64,000 nt of DNA from JAHZKN01 sp965250205 (GCA_965250205.1 CBDFNK010000023.1:124001-188000); one strand, 5' to 3'. Counted from the first letter of the stretch, positions 17,503 to 28,000 are shown. Notes: generated by a model not told the origin, from the sequence alone. Numbers and translations are program-made.

Positions 17503-17883
17503 TTACCGAGGCCTCAACCGCACGACATCTGGAGATCCGGTGTCATCGTTCAGGTCCGGAAACATGTGTTCCAGTAACAGCTGTCGGCATCCCTGATGTC
17601 CGATGGCGCGGGCATAATCAAGCGCCTGCCAGTCCTTCTTATCTTTGATGAAGGGATCGGCCTTATGCGTGACAAGCAGGAAATGGAGCGCAAGAAAATT
17701 TCCATCGGCAGCTGAAACAATGAGAGCGGTCTTGCCGGTGAGCGGCTCTTGTTCGTTGAGCACATTAAAGTTTTCACGCAGCGCACCTGCAATTTCCTCA
17801 ATGTCATTGATGTCGGCCCCGTAGTGAATATCGTAGTGTCGTCTCTTTTCTTTTGGCTTCATCCAGGTGACAAGTCTGCTCAT
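17503..17883 (-). CDS. ankyrin-repeat protein
   Basis: A 126-residue protein containing ankyrin-like repeats: EPLTGKTALIVSAADGNFLA, then LALHFLLVTHKADPFIKDKK and DWQALDYARAIGHQGCRQLL. Such repeats bind protein partners. The ATG overlaps the stop of the gene upstream by 4 bases (17880-17883), so the two were co-translated. A second, degraded copy lies at 14648-14862. The partner gene is broken by frameshifts, so this gene may be a passenger. Cytoplasmic; no signal peptide. Confidence 0.75.
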   Translation of the reverse strand: MSRLVTWMKPKEKRRHYDIHYGADINDIEEIAGALRENFNVLNEQEPLTGKTALIVSAADGNFLALHFLLVTHKADPFIKDKKDWQALDYARAIGHQGCRQLLLEHMFPDLNDDTGSPDVVRLRPR

Positions 17884-18872
17884 AGGTCACCTCCCCAATC
17901 AAAGCGTCTGTCCAATACGGCAGAAACGGCTCCGAGCTTGTCTTTGTCAGTTGATCGACGCATGGCGATGATCTTGCGTTCATCAGGCACTTCATAGTCG
18001 GTTGCGATATAGGTGGGCTCGGCGCGTTCAATATTGATGAAGGAATTGACATCCGTCAGCATGATGTCAGTCACATCAGGTGCATTGTAATCAACAAGCG
18101 GCTCGCCCTGATATTTCAAAATCGATCCGTAGATGGTCGGCCAGTCCCACTTAAAGCTGTTGAGTAACAACACGCCTTCGCCGGGAGAGCGTTTGGGCAC
18201 ATAAAATCCGATCCGCGCATCCAGATCCCAACTGTCGCGCAAATAGCTCAGTTGCTGCGGGGTGAAGATTTCACCTTCGGGGTTTTCAGGCTCGGTGTGT
18301 CGGACAACATCAAAATCATACGCCAGCAAAAACGGCAGGGTCGGCAGCTGTACTCAAAAGCAAACAGCGTTGTTCAAATCCCGGCTTGCGATCGCGTGGA
18401 TCAACAAGCGCATCAAGTTGATAGGCGTAAGAGACCGACCGAGCCCTGCAGATTGACGGCGTGTGCGTAAGGATCAGCCTTCCTGTCGGTAGCGAGAAAC
18501 TCAACCAGTGTTTGACCGGCGCGGCGAACAAAATGCGTGTGATCCCATTTCTCGCGATAGGTCTGATCGACAATCATCATGAAGGCATGAAAGGCAAGCC
18601 TGCGCTTTTGTCCCGGAACACTGGGTGATTTGAGTTTCAGGAAATCATAGAGATTCTGAGAAGAGATTTCCCCGCCGGTTGGATAGGCGGGTGCGTGTTC
18701 TGCAACAAGGCGCGGGATCAGGTCAGCAAATGCCTGATAGCTGATCTCTTCTTTTATGCGACGCATTTCATCCTGAAGCCGTTTCGATGTTGCCTGAAAA
18801 TTCTAAGCGAAGGCCAACGGCGTCAACATCCTCGTCGTAAGGCCGGTAGCTGCGCGGATCGTCCAAACTCAT
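17880..18872 (-). pseudogene. gene of unknown function broken by three frameshifts
   Basis: Four adjacent segments in changing frames join into one protein of about 330 residues. It starts MSLDDPRSYRPYDEDVDAVG at ATG 18872. The frame changes after LRLEF (one extra T near 18800) to QATSKRLQDEMRRIKEEIS. It changes again near 18445, where a GGTC tandem duplication shifts YAHAVNLQGS to SYAYQLDALVDPRD. A third change near 18345 leads to VQLPTLPFLLAYDFDVV and the rest, to the stop at 17880. The family is not recognised. It is coupled by a 4-base overlap to the ankyrin gene. Confidence 0.7.
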
Positions 18873-19144
18873 CAAATATCACTTCTTATAAACTTCTGAT
18901 GGGAACTCCCAAGAGGGCTTGGCAATAAGGGGGGGCGGCAATCATGCCTGTGGTTTTCAAAAAGGTAGTTTGGGTTTTCTAGCATAACCCATTCGCCCAG
19001 AGAGCCTGAAACAGCCCTGAATTCAAAAAGGCCGACGCTCGTGAGCGAACAAAGACAAAGATCAACAGATACCCGCCTGCTTTTGCACGACCAGGTCCAA
19101 TCGGAGAAAAACTCCAGCAGACGTGCAAATTCTTCAGGTGGGCG

Positions 19145-19861
19145 ATGAGGACCCAAAGACAGAGTCAGCGTACGATCCCAAAAACTCTATCCGACCGAAG
19201 AGGCCTACTCCGACCTTCTGGCTGCTTTTACTTATTTCAATGACAAGCTGTTCGGTGGCAAACTTTCCACCCCTTTGATTACGCTGGCGCGCAAACCCGG
19301 AATGCTGGGTGCGTTTTGTCCCAACCGTTTTCAAACAATGCCGGTGATCTAGCACATGAAATCATTCTCAACCCCTATTACCTCAAACAGCGTTCTCACA
19401 TCGAGACACTCTCCACACTTGCGCATGAAATGGTGCATCAGTGGCGCGAAGAATTCGGGCCGCAAAATTCTAAAGGTCAAACACGTTGCGGGCGTTATCA
19501 CGACGCGGTGTGGGCAGATCGCATGGAAGAGATCGGTCTCATGCCCTCCGATACGGCGAAGCAGGCGGTAAGCCCACCGGACCCAAAGTCGCGCATTACA
19601 TTATTGAAGGCGGCCCGTTTGAAGTCAGTGCCAATCTGCTGATTAAAAGTGGTTACGTCATACGTTGGGGCGACCGGCTGACGCCGGAGGAAAAAGGCAC
19701 GGGCCTACTGAGCGCGGATTCCAAGGCACCCGCACAGCAGTCAAACCCAAAGATCGCATCAAATTCACTGTCCGACTTGCAGTCTGAATGCCTGGGCGAA
19801 GCCGTCGGCTGAACTCAAATGCGTGCCTTGCGATAAGCGCCTCCACGTCAACACGCCTTAA
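19145..19861 (+). pseudogene. SprT-like zinc metallopeptidase gene with five frameshifts
   Basis: Joined across frames, the stretch reads as a complete SprT-like protein: LYPTEEAYSDLLAAFTYFND, then LAHEIILNPYYLKQRS, the zinc site TLAHEMVHQWREEFG (HExxH), GRYHDAVWADRMEEIGLMPS, then GGKPTGPKVAHYIIEGGPFE, and a zinc ribbon CPTCSLNAWAKP...LKCVPC. Frames change near 19186, 19330, 19558, 19725 and 19769. The last four are repaired by adding one base to a short run; the first may be a one- or two-base loss. This type of SprT-like gene is often found on integrative elements and plasmids of Rhizobiales. Not functional as read. Confidence 0.8.
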
Positions 19862-19873
19862 ACGGAGACAATC

Positions 19874-21092
19874 ATGTCAAACCGGATTTCACCACATTTT
19901 CCTGATCACGAACAAGACGTGCAAGCCACGATCACGGATGTCAAAAAGCCGCCTGTGCGTCTGCCCAAGAAAAAGAAATTCGAAATCAAACAGTATGCCC
20001 TGCCGTGCTTTGCAATAGCGACCGGTGCCATGGTCGGCTTGTCCGCCCCGCATCTCATTCAGCCGGATGGTTTTACAGGCTGGTGTAAAATCATTGTCTT
20101 TACCGCAGGCGCCGCGCTCGTTTCTTACATTGTTAATCGTTATGCGGTCGATGAAGGTGCGGATCTAGCGGCGCGCGGTTTCCTGACGGCTGGCGTTGCC
20201 AGCGTGGGCTCGATCCTTCTTGTGGGCGGTGGACTTTTTGCATCGACTTATGCGGGCCTGACCATTGAGCCGGTCAACGATTTAAAGCTTGGCAGCCATG
20301 GTCAGGCCTTGGTGCGCTATATCGATCAGGTCAATGAGCTGGCCGGTCGGTCGGTGCGCGTAAAACCGGCAATCGATGCGGCTGTTACTGACATTGAACG
20401 CCATCTTAAATGCGAAGCGACCGAGAGTTGTTTTGTCAGGCCGGGGGCGTGGTGGACGCGGACGAGTGACACGGGCCTTAGAGCCGGTTGCGGTGCGTGC
20501 GACGGATATATCGGGACAGCTTAAAAACGGTGAGGCAGCCAGGACTAATCACCTGACCCGGCTCAATCAACTTCTTGGCACATACCAAACGACATTTACA
20601 CAAAGTGCTGAGAGCCGAACCAAGCGCCGTCAGCTGCTGAGCCAGATTGATGGCTCCATTAAACAGGAAGTCGCAGCTCTCAAAGAAGCGATGCCGCTAA
20701 CACTCCTTCAGGCTTACGCACAAGAGCTTGAAAAAGGGATCACCATTTCAGGGCGGCCCGAAGCCACGCGCAATGCCAATGCGCTGTTGCGCCGTCACGC
20801 AGCATCAATCCATGCGGCCCTTGAGACCATTAATGCAAAAAAGATCGCGCCACCTCCCTTTCCGAACAAATCCGGTGTGTCTTCGACCTTTGCCTACATG
20901 GGTCACTTCATACCAATCGCCGCGCTTACCGGTGTGATTGAACTGATCATGCCACTGACGCTGTGGATCTACGTGCTCTTGAGCCATATCTGGCGAAATT
21001 TCAAAGATGATCCGCCGCCGAGTGATCTCTCACACAACAACGAGTCGCAAATGGCGCGCGCCAATGCGCCGGGAGGCCACCATGTTCATTGA
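19874..21092 (+). pseudogene. conjugation-region membrane protein, one frameshift
   Basis: Two frames join into a protein of about 405 residues. The first part starts MSNRISPHFPDHEQDVQATI and has three membrane helices (about residues 38-60, 75-93, 108-128). It reads into CEATESCF, where removing one T from the TTTT run near 20432 gives CLSGRGRGGRGRVTRALEPV and continues as a helical domain, then a last membrane pair near IPIAALTGVIELIMPLTLWI. It is followed by overlapping genes. The domain order fits an inner-membrane component of a transfer region, not a family I can name. Confidence 0.7.
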
Positions 21093-21633
21093 TCAGCAAC
21101 TAGCAACTGCCGGTGGCGGTACGGTCTTTGCGCTCATTCTTTATGCCGCCGGGTCGATGTTTGTAACCGGTCCGCTTGTTATTGAGCGCACCGTTGAGAA
21201 ATCAGGATGGGCGTCTCGATGCGAACAAACCGTTCACGAAGAGGTGCGGTCCCATGACGGTACTCAGACTAAGCCTCCGGCAATGAGTTGCGACATGATC
21301 CTTGGATCTATGGACTCCCGCGTGAGAGACCTTATGCGGACATTTGGTGGTGATGCGGCCTGCAAGATGCTGGATATGAAGCGCCAACAAGAAGAGATCG
21401 TAAGGCAAGCCAAGGCGATGCGGGTTCAGTCCGCCATGGGCCAGGCCGCTTCACGGTGTGACTGCGCCATTTCTCATCTGACCGAAAACAAACGTATTGC
21501 CGTTGGGCTTTATGCGGGCAGCGCTCGCCTGATCACCCCTGCTGTCATCCGCAATTTGGAGAGCCATCTTCGCGCATCACTCTATGCGCCAGCTTGTAAA
21601 GCGCTCGCCAGCATGAAGGAGACAGCGCAATGA
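21082..21633 (+). CDS. membrane-anchored protein of the conjugation remnant
   Basis: A 183-residue protein. ATG 21082 follows a good ribosome binding site (GGGAGG, 6 bases) and lies inside the end of the previous gene. One N-terminal membrane helix (TVFALILYAAGSMFV), then a soluble domain with six cysteines (SRCEQT, MSCDMI, AACKML, RCDCAI, APACKAL) that could form disulfides in the periplasm. It overlaps the next gene by 4 bases (ATGA, 21630-21633), as in a tight operon. Family not recognised. The frame is intact although its neighbours are broken. Confidence 0.65.
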   Translation: MFIDQQLATAGGGTVFALILYAAGSMFVTGPLVIERTVEKSGWASRCEQTVHEEVRSHDGTQTKPPAMSCDMILGSMDSRVRDLMRTFGGDAACKMLDMKRQQEEIVRQAKAMRVQSAMGQAASRCDCAISHLTENKRIAVGLYAGSARLITPAVIRNLESHLRASLYAPACKALASMKETAQ

Positions 21634-22008
21634 TCATTGGATTTGTCCGCATCGAAAATGGGGCGGTCAATACGCACCGCGATTCCTATATTCTTGAAAA
21701 TCTTTCTGTCGTAAGCGTGCGCCGCCCCTTCTTGATTGCAACCTCCCTCTTTGCAGGCGGCGCACTGGCTTTTGCCGTTGGGTTTTACGACCTGCTCTAT
21801 CTCATCGAGCTTATGGTTCTCCTTAGCATTGCTGCGCTGTTGCTCATTGCCGGGCAAGCCATTGGCCAGCTCAAACTGATTTCCCGCGAAACCAAAGGCA
21901 CAGAGCTGGCCGGTGCGGTGTGGGGCAACACAAAAGCGCTGCAAGATATTCGCCGCGCCATTGTTGATGAAATCCGAAAAACGCACGACACAGGAGCTCC
22001 GCACATGA
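21630..22008 (+). pseudogene. small membrane protein of the conjugation remnant, likely frameshifted at its end
   Basis: Starts MIIGFVRIENGAVNTHRDSY; two membrane helices follow (FLIATSLFAGGALAFAVGFY and LIELMVLLSIAALLLIAG). The frame now runs without a stop into the next gene. Removing one A from the AAAAA run near 21980 would end it as KRTTQELRT with TGA at 22006-22008, overlapping the next ATG by 4 bases, the same spacing used by the other genes of the operon. So I read it as a gene of about 125 residues with a late one-base insertion. Confidence 0.55.
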
Positions 22009-22314
22009 AAGAGTTTAGACGCTCCTTTGGCATGACCCTGCGCATCAATGGCATGTTTTTTGAACGCAGCGATGTTTGGGGCTGTCGCCTGGTGGATCTG
22101 GCCGAGCGAAGCAAAATACTGGGGCTTTGGCCTGCTCAGCATTTTTATGGCTGTCGTAGCAGCAGCATCTATCGTCGGCGCCTTTAAAGAGATGGTGTCT
22201 CTTTATCTGCGCGATAAGTCTCTGAGCGATTATGAGGCGCGGGCCAAACCGCAAAAGAATGCCGATATGGCTTCCGATGAAGCCCTGTCGAAAGCAGGGG
22301 TGATTGATGGCTGA
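22005..22314 (+). pseudogene. small membrane protein of the conjugation remnant, frameshifted
   Basis: From ATG 22005 (AGGAG upstream) it reads MKEFRRSFGMTLRINGMF; removing one T from the six-T run near 22058 continues it as LNAAMFGAVAWWIWPSEAKY, then a second helix LLSIFMAVVAAASIVGAF and a soluble tail to TGA 22314. About 102 residues when repaired, with two membrane helices, similar in layout to small subunits of type IV transfer systems but not assignable. The next gene starts inside its end. Confidence 0.6.
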
Positions 22315-22735
22315 TACCAATCACAAGTTCAATGCCGGTCGCCGGTTGCTTGGACTGACACTGCAGGGGCCGCCCGATCTATGAACCCAAGCCCTGCCAC
22401 TCTTTGCTTCTTTCTGCTGCGGGTGGCGGCAAGACAACCTGCGGCGCGCTTCCATGGCTGCAATCGATGTTGGCTGATAACAGGCGCACACTCATTGTCA
22501 CCGATGTCAAAGGACGGTGAGATCGCTGCGCAATGTGCTGCGATGTGCGCCAGCTATGGCCGCAAGATTGCGATCATTGATGACTTTAAAATCCTTGGAC
22601 GAGAAAACCCTTTTCGCTTCGATCTTAATCCCTATGGCGGGATCATTGCCGCGTATAAAGCGCAAAAAGGCGAACTGGTTTTTGCAACCGACAATGCCAA
22701 CAACGCGCTCATTGAAGAGCCGCCAGCGCGATCAA
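22308..22735 (+). pseudogene. VirD4/TraG coupling protein, N-terminal fragment
   Basis: Starts MADTNHKFNAGRRLLGLT. In shifted frames it then gives the Walker A region AAGGGKTTCGALPWLQSM, LADNRRTLIVTDVK and DGEIAAQCAAMCASYGRKIA, followed by ENPFRFDLNPYGG. These are the nucleotide-binding and following segments of the ATPase that links the relaxosome to the transfer channel. At least three frameshifts are needed. After LIEEPP near 22720 the sequence switches to the recombinase, so roughly three quarters of the gene are gone. Confidence 0.75.
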
Positions 22736-23881
22736 CGCAATGCCTATTGGCGCGATGAACCGCTTGCAGCAATTGTTCAAGAAGCGCTTGAGGGTTTCGC
22801 ATCAGGACGATTTGATACGAAATTTGAAGTCAAACGTTTCTTGGAAAGCTGTTCGGGTTTCCCAAAAGACCGGGCCAATGGTGAAGTTCGCCACCAACGG
22901 GTCGCCGAATTGTTAGTCCAGCCACTTTTTGCCGGTTATCTGGAAGCGCCCAACTGGGACATTTCTCTGCGCAAAGCCAATCATGAAGCTCTCATTTCTC
23001 TTGAGACCTATGAAAAGATCCAGAAGCGGCTCAAAGACGGCGCAAAGGCACCCATTCGCAAAGATATAAGTGAGGATTTTCCTCTGCGCGGCTTTGTGAC
23101 ATGCGGGGAGTGCGAAAAACCTCTGACAGCCTGCTGGTCCAAGAGCAACACAGGCAAAAAACATCCCTACTATCTTTGCTACAATAGAAAATGTTCCAGT
23201 CATCGCAAATCAATCAAGCGCAATGACATAGAGGCTGAGTTTGAGACAATGCTTCGCACACTCCAACCAACCAAACCCTTATTTAATATCGCGTGCGAGA
23301 TGTTCAAAGACGCGTGGAGTTGTTTCCACGAGCAGGACAAAACTCGCCGTCAATCAGCGATGCATGAGCTTACTGGTATCGATAAAAAGATTGAGCTGCT
23401 GCTTGAGCGCATCATGGAAAGTAGCAACGCAACAGTCATCGCAGCGTATGAGAAAAAGCTTGCAGGGCTGGAAAGAGATAAGCTTGTGGCGAAAGAAAAA
23501 TTAGAAGCGAAACACAAACCGCGCCCTAGTTTCGAGAAATTGTTCGAACTCGCTATGAACTTCCTCGCAAACCCTTGGAAACTATGGACTTCCGGCTCTA
23601 TGCATTGGCGCAGAATAGTCTTGAGATTAGCGTTTAGGGACCGTTTGGCGTACAAACGCGGCGAGGGTTTTCGAACTCCGCAACTATCTGAACCATTTGC
23701 GTTTTTTGGTGGTTTTGGGAAGAAAATTGAATTGGCGCACCCATCAGGATTCGAACCTGAGACCTCTGCCTTCGGAGGGCAGCGCTCTATCCAGCTGAGC
23801 TATGGGTGCGGACCAAATGACTTCGTCGTGGGCCTGGGCCCTGAGGTTTCGACATTCGGAGCCAAAAGCGCGGCTGAGTGA
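22720..23881 (+). pseudogene. large serine recombinase, C-terminal fragment
   Basis: The frame lacks the N-terminal catalytic domain and starts in the recombinase domain (LLVQPLFAGYLEAPNWDISL). It carries the zinc-ribbon domain (FPLRGFVTCGECEKPLTACW; LCYNRKCSSHRKS), a long coiled coil (near IDKKIELLLERIMESS) and the usual late motif LAYKRGEGFRTPQLSEPF. It then runs straight through the tRNA-Arg gene to a stop at 23881. This is how intact integrases of this class sit at their tRNA attachment site. Inactive without the catalytic serine domain. Confidence 0.85.
23733..23809 (-). tRNA. tRNA-Arg (anticodon CCG)
   Basis: A full cloverleaf on the minus strand. The acceptor strands GCACCCA and TGGGTGC pair fully, the anticodon arm is CTGCC-CTCCGAA-GGCAG with anticodon CCG, the T arm contains GGTTCGAATCC, and CCA is encoded at 23733-23735. 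It reads CGG codons. Its 3' end lies against the serine recombinase frame, so it is the likely attachment site of the degraded element. Confidence 0.95.
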
Positions 23882-24040
23882 TACGCCAAAGATGGGCGGA
23901 CTGCAAATCACCCAAATGTATGTCCAATCGCGTTGCCCGTGGCCTGAAAAATGCTGATCCGGGCGCGGCATTGGCGGCACGCTTGTCGGCGTGAAAAAGC
24001 GAATAATGACGGTTCTCACGGTCAGTCTGGGAGAAGGTCC

Positions 24041-24387
24041 ATGCACCGCACATTTGTTTTAGTTGCACTTAATCTCGTTCCTGTTCGCGCTTGGCCCGCA
24101 CAAAGCCCAGGCTGGGTTTTTGTCGAAGCTGTTTGGTGAGTTGTTTTCCTCTTCAGCCTCAAAATCTGCCTCTGAGGCAGGTCAAGCAGCTGTGCGCAAC
24201 GTCGATGAGGTCGTGCCTTCGCCTAAGTCGCAAGCCGACGATCGTGCGTTGGAGGCTGGACAGTTCATGGCCGAGGAGGCGGCCGGAGACGCCATCAAGA
24301 GACGCCATCAAGGATGGCCTCAGTGCACCCTCCAACGCACGAGCGCTATTTACGCCATCCCGACCGATTAAGTTTGTTCGGGTTTGA
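24041..24387 (+). pseudogene. secreted protein gene broken by an insertion and a 13-bp duplication
   Basis: Starts MHRTFVLVAL; removing one T near 24070 gives ISFLFALGPHKAQAGFLSKL, a proper signal peptide with cleavage after AQA. The mature part continues SSASKSASEAGQAAVRNVDE to EAAGDAIK. A 13-bp tandem duplication (24286-24311) then shifts the frame. Skipping one unit restores DGLSAPSNARALFTPSRPIK and the stop at 24387. The repaired protein would have about 110 residues. Family unknown. Confidence 0.65.
24286..24311. repeat. perfect 13-bp tandem duplication
   Basis: GAGACGCCATCAA occurs twice in a row (24286-24298 and 24299-24311) inside the broken secreted gene. One unit is coding; the second shifts the frame. 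Confidence 0.95.
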
Positions 24388-24505
24388 AGACCAGGTGTTA
24401 GATGGCGAGTGGTATTGGTTCGGTGCGGCGCTGTCTTGCCGCCTCGTGTCGGGCGACATAACCTATGATGGTTTTATCTTCCTGACCTTTAAATTGAGTG
24501 CTTTG

Positions 24506-24997
24506 ATGCCAGACATGCGCCCGCCCATGCGTCGACCAAGACCCGGCGAAATTGAAATTGACCTGCCGGCAACGAACGACGCCGCACTCTATTTTATCGG
24601 ACGGGTCAGAACGCCGTGGAAAACGCTTGCCGAGTGTCCAAAGAATACGGCGGCACGCAAAGGCATTGATGCGCGCCTTGAACTTGACCCACCGTTTGCG
24701 GCTGGATTGAAAGATTTGGAATTGCTGTCGCACGTCATCGTGCTCTATTGGCTCGATCGCTCGCGACGCGATTTCATCATTCAAGCTCCAAGCCATGCGC
24801 CAGAGCCGCGCGGCGTGTTTGCGTTGCGCTCGCCTGTGCGCCCTAACCCGATTGGACTTGCCGTTGCTGAGGTGCACAGGGTTGAGGGCAATACGGTTTT
24901 GATCCGCAACATGGATTGCGTCGATGGCACACCGCTGATTGACATAAAACCGTACTTTTCCTCGATGGATAGCGTGCCCAATGCCAAGCGGCCTTGA
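24506..24997 (+). CDS. tRNA (adenine(37)-N6)-methyltransferase, TrmO/TsaA type
   Basis: A 163-residue protein of the TrmO (YaeB/VirR) family, which methylates t6A37 of certain tRNAs using S-adenosylmethionine. Visible features are YFIGRVRTPW at the start of the beta-barrel domain, ECPKNTAA, LDPPFAAGLKDLE, LYWLDRSRRD and the strongly conserved GVFALRSPVRPNPIGLAVAE motif, with GTPLIDIKPY near the end. ATG 24506 gives the usual length (24515 also possible). The open frame further upstream belongs to the neighbouring pseudogene. Confidence 0.88.
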   Translation: MPDMRPPMRRPRPGEIEIDLPATNDAALYFIGRVRTPWKTLAECPKNTAARKGIDARLELDPPFAAGLKDLELLSHVIVLYWLDRSRRDFIIQAPSHAPEPRGVFALRSPVRPNPIGLAVAEVHRVEGNTVLIRNMDCVDGTPLIDIKPYFSSMDSVPNAKRP

Positions 24998-25072
24998 GTT
25001 TTCTGTTTATGCCGATGAAGTAGGCTTGTTTTCTGCTGACCTGCCACTAGGCGCCGCCTATAGTCCGCCCCC

Positions 25073-28000
25073 ATGAGCAGCAAAACAACATCAAATACGA
25101 AGCCAGAGCCCAAGCAGGCCCAGCCCAAGCAGGTCAAGAAATCTGACGGTGAAAAATCCAAACGCACGTCAACCGTGCCCGATGGTGAAGCCGTTCCCGT
25201 TGTCAAAGGCAGCCACGCCTATTTGGTGGATGGCTCGGGCTATATCTTTCGGGCTTTCCACGCACTTCCCCCACTGACACGACCATCGGACGGTTTGCCG
25301 GTCGGTGCGGTGCATGCTTGCTTTTTGTGCGATGTTGTGGAAGCTGATCAAGGAAACAAAGACGGCGGACGCGCCAACGCATATTGCGGTCATCTTTGAC
25401 GCCGGTCGCGAAACCTTCCGCAATGAAATTTATGCCGACTACAAAGCCAACCGGCCGCCCGCACCGGAAGAATTGGTGCCGCAGTTCCCGCTTATCCGCG
25501 ATGCGGTCAAGGCGTTCAATGTTGCATCGTTGGAGATGGATGGCTTTGAAGCCGATGATCTGATTGCCAGCTATGCGCGTGAAATTGTCGACGCAGGCGG
25601 TGATGTCACGGTCGTTTCATCAGACAAAGACTTGATGCAGTTGGTGCGCCCCGGCGTTGCCATGTTTGACAGTATGAAAAACAAATCCATCGGACCGGAA
25701 GAAGTGGAAGCCAAGTTTGGTGTTGGTCCGGGCAAGGTGATTGATGTGCAGGCATTGGCGGGTGATTCATCCGACAATGTGCCAGGTGTACCCGGCATTG
25801 GCGTGAAGACGGCGGCTGAGTTGATCAACACCTATGGTGATCTCGACACGCTGCTTGCACAGGCCGAGGAAATCAAACAACCCAAACGGCGCGAACGGTT
25901 GATTGAATTTGCGGACCAGGCACGCATCTCGCGCGATTTGGTGACATTGCGCCAAGACGTACCGTTGGATATCGCAATGGATGCGCTTGGTGCACACGAG
26001 CCGGATGCCACGACATTGCTTGGCTTTTTACAAGGGATGGAATTCAATTCTCTGACGCGGCGTATTGCAGATGCGCTGGGTGCTGAACCACCTCCCGCGT
26101 TGGAGAAATCAGTAGGGTCCTCTGTTGCAAAGGCTGGCAATGCCAGTGGCCAAGGTGCTGCCTTTGGTAGCGCGAGCGATGCCACATCTGGTGAGGCGGG
26201 CTCACCGCAATCTGGTGCTGAAGCAGTGGCACAACAGCTTTCAGGCCTGTCGTTTGATCGCAAGGCCTATGAAACCATCACCACGGAAGGAGAGCTCAAG
26301 GTTTGGGTAGAGGCCATCACCACGCTTGGTCACGTTGCATTTGATACCGAAACCAACAGCCTTGACGCCATGCAGGCAGACCTTGTTGGTTTTTCGTTTG
26401 CAACCGAACCGGGAAAAGCCTGCTACGTGCCGCTTGCCCACCGGGCAACGGGAGACGGGTTTGATTTTGGCGACGGCGAGGAAATCCCTCAACTCGACAC
26501 CGACAAAGCGTTGAAGTTGATCAAGCCATTGCTGGAAGACGCGAGCATTTTAAAGATTGCGCAAAACGGCAAGTATGATGCGCTGGTGTTGCGCCGCTAT
26601 GGCATTGAGATGCGTGCGGTCGATGATACCATGCTGATGTCTTATGTGCTTGATGTAGGGCGCGGTAAACACAACATGGATGATCTGGCGCTGCGCCATC
26701 TCGGTCATTCCTGCATTAGTTTTTCCAAGTTGATGGAGACGCTGCCGGGCAAAAAGAAAAGCGACAAGAGTTTTGCCCAAGTTCCGTTGGAGGAAGCCAC
26801 GGCCTATGCGGCGGAAGATGCCGACGTTACGCTCAGGCTGTGGAAGCTGTTTAAGGCGCGTCTTTCCAGTGAGGCCATGTCAACCGTTTATGAAACACTC
26901 GAACGCCCGCTGGCACCAATCATCGTTGACATGGAACACGCCGGTATTGAAGTCGACCGAACCATTCTGGCGCGTCTTTCAAGTGCCTTTGCTGAACGGG
27001 CTGCCGATTTGGAAGAAACGGTCTATGAGTTGGCGGGCAAAACGTTCAATCTCGCGAGCCCCAAGCAGTTAGGCGAATTGCTGTTTGATCATCTCAAACT
27101 GCCGGGCGGTAAGAAAACCAAATCCGGTCAGTGGGAAACACGCGCAAATTTGCTTGATGATTTGGCTGCCAATGAGGAACTGCCGGGGGATGCGCGTAAC
27201 CTCGTCAATACGATGGTGGAATGGCGCCAGCTCACCAAGCTGCGCTCGACGTATACCGATGCGCTGCCGAATTATATCAATCCGGATACCGGACGTATCC
27301 ATACCAGCTATGCGCTGGCGGCCACGACGACGGGACGGTTAGCGTCGTCTGACCCCAATTTGCAAAACATTCCAATCCGCACCAAGGAGGGCCGTGAAAT
27401 TCGCACAGCCTTTGTCGCGCGCAAGGGTTGTAAGTTGATCTCGGCGGACTATTCCCAAATTGAATTGCGCGTCTTGGCGCACATTGCCGATATTCCGCAA
27501 CTCAAGACGGCGTTTGAAGAAGGCCAAGACATTCACGCCATGACGGCATCTGAAATGTTTGGTGTGCCGTTGAAAGACATGACGTCGGATGTGCGCCGGC
27601 GCGCCAAGGCGATTAACTTCGGCATTATCTATGGCATCTCAGCGTTTGGACTTGCCAATCAGTTGGCAATTTCGCGGCAAGATGCGGCGGAGTATATCAA
27701 AACCTATTTTGAACGTTTCCCTGGCATCAAGGCGTATATGGACGCCACCAAGGCGCAGGTCAAAGAGACCGGGTTTGTCGAAACGATTTTTGGCCGTCGC
27801 ATTCACTATCCGCAGATTAATACCAAGAACCCATCAATGCGTGGCTTTTTAGAACGCGCTGCGATCAACGCACCGATCCAAGGGAGTGCGGCGGACATCA
27901 TCCGGCGTGCGATGATCCGAATGCCGGGCGTGCTGGAGGCTGCTGGCCTGTCAGACGCACGCATGCTGCTGCAAGTGCATGACGAATTGATTTTTGAAGT

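Larger units (their letters stand above)
19145..23735 (+). mobile_element. remnant of a conjugative element next to tRNA-Arg
   Basis: The block holds, in order, a SprT-like gene, a run of small membrane genes with overlapping ends, the start of a VirD4/TraG coupling protein and the end of a large serine recombinase whose frame runs into tRNA-Arg. This is the right-hand part of an integrated conjugative element after a large internal deletion near 22720. The left limit is unknown: ardA at 8.2 kb and the Fic/toxin genes may belong to it. I did not see a second copy of the tRNA end in the window. Confidence 0.6.

Noticed and set aside
22720..23735. A left attachment site copy of the tRNA-Arg 3' end inside the window
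   Set aside because: I looked for the tRNA end (around CAGGATTCGAACC) elsewhere by eye and saw none. A proper search is needed, so no site is claimed.
22517..23881. A single 454-residue recombinase gene
   Set aside because: The first 70 codons are an off-frame reading of the VirD4-like fragment, the catalytic domain is missing, and the last 50 codons are the antisense of tRNA-Arg. It is a fusion of remnants.
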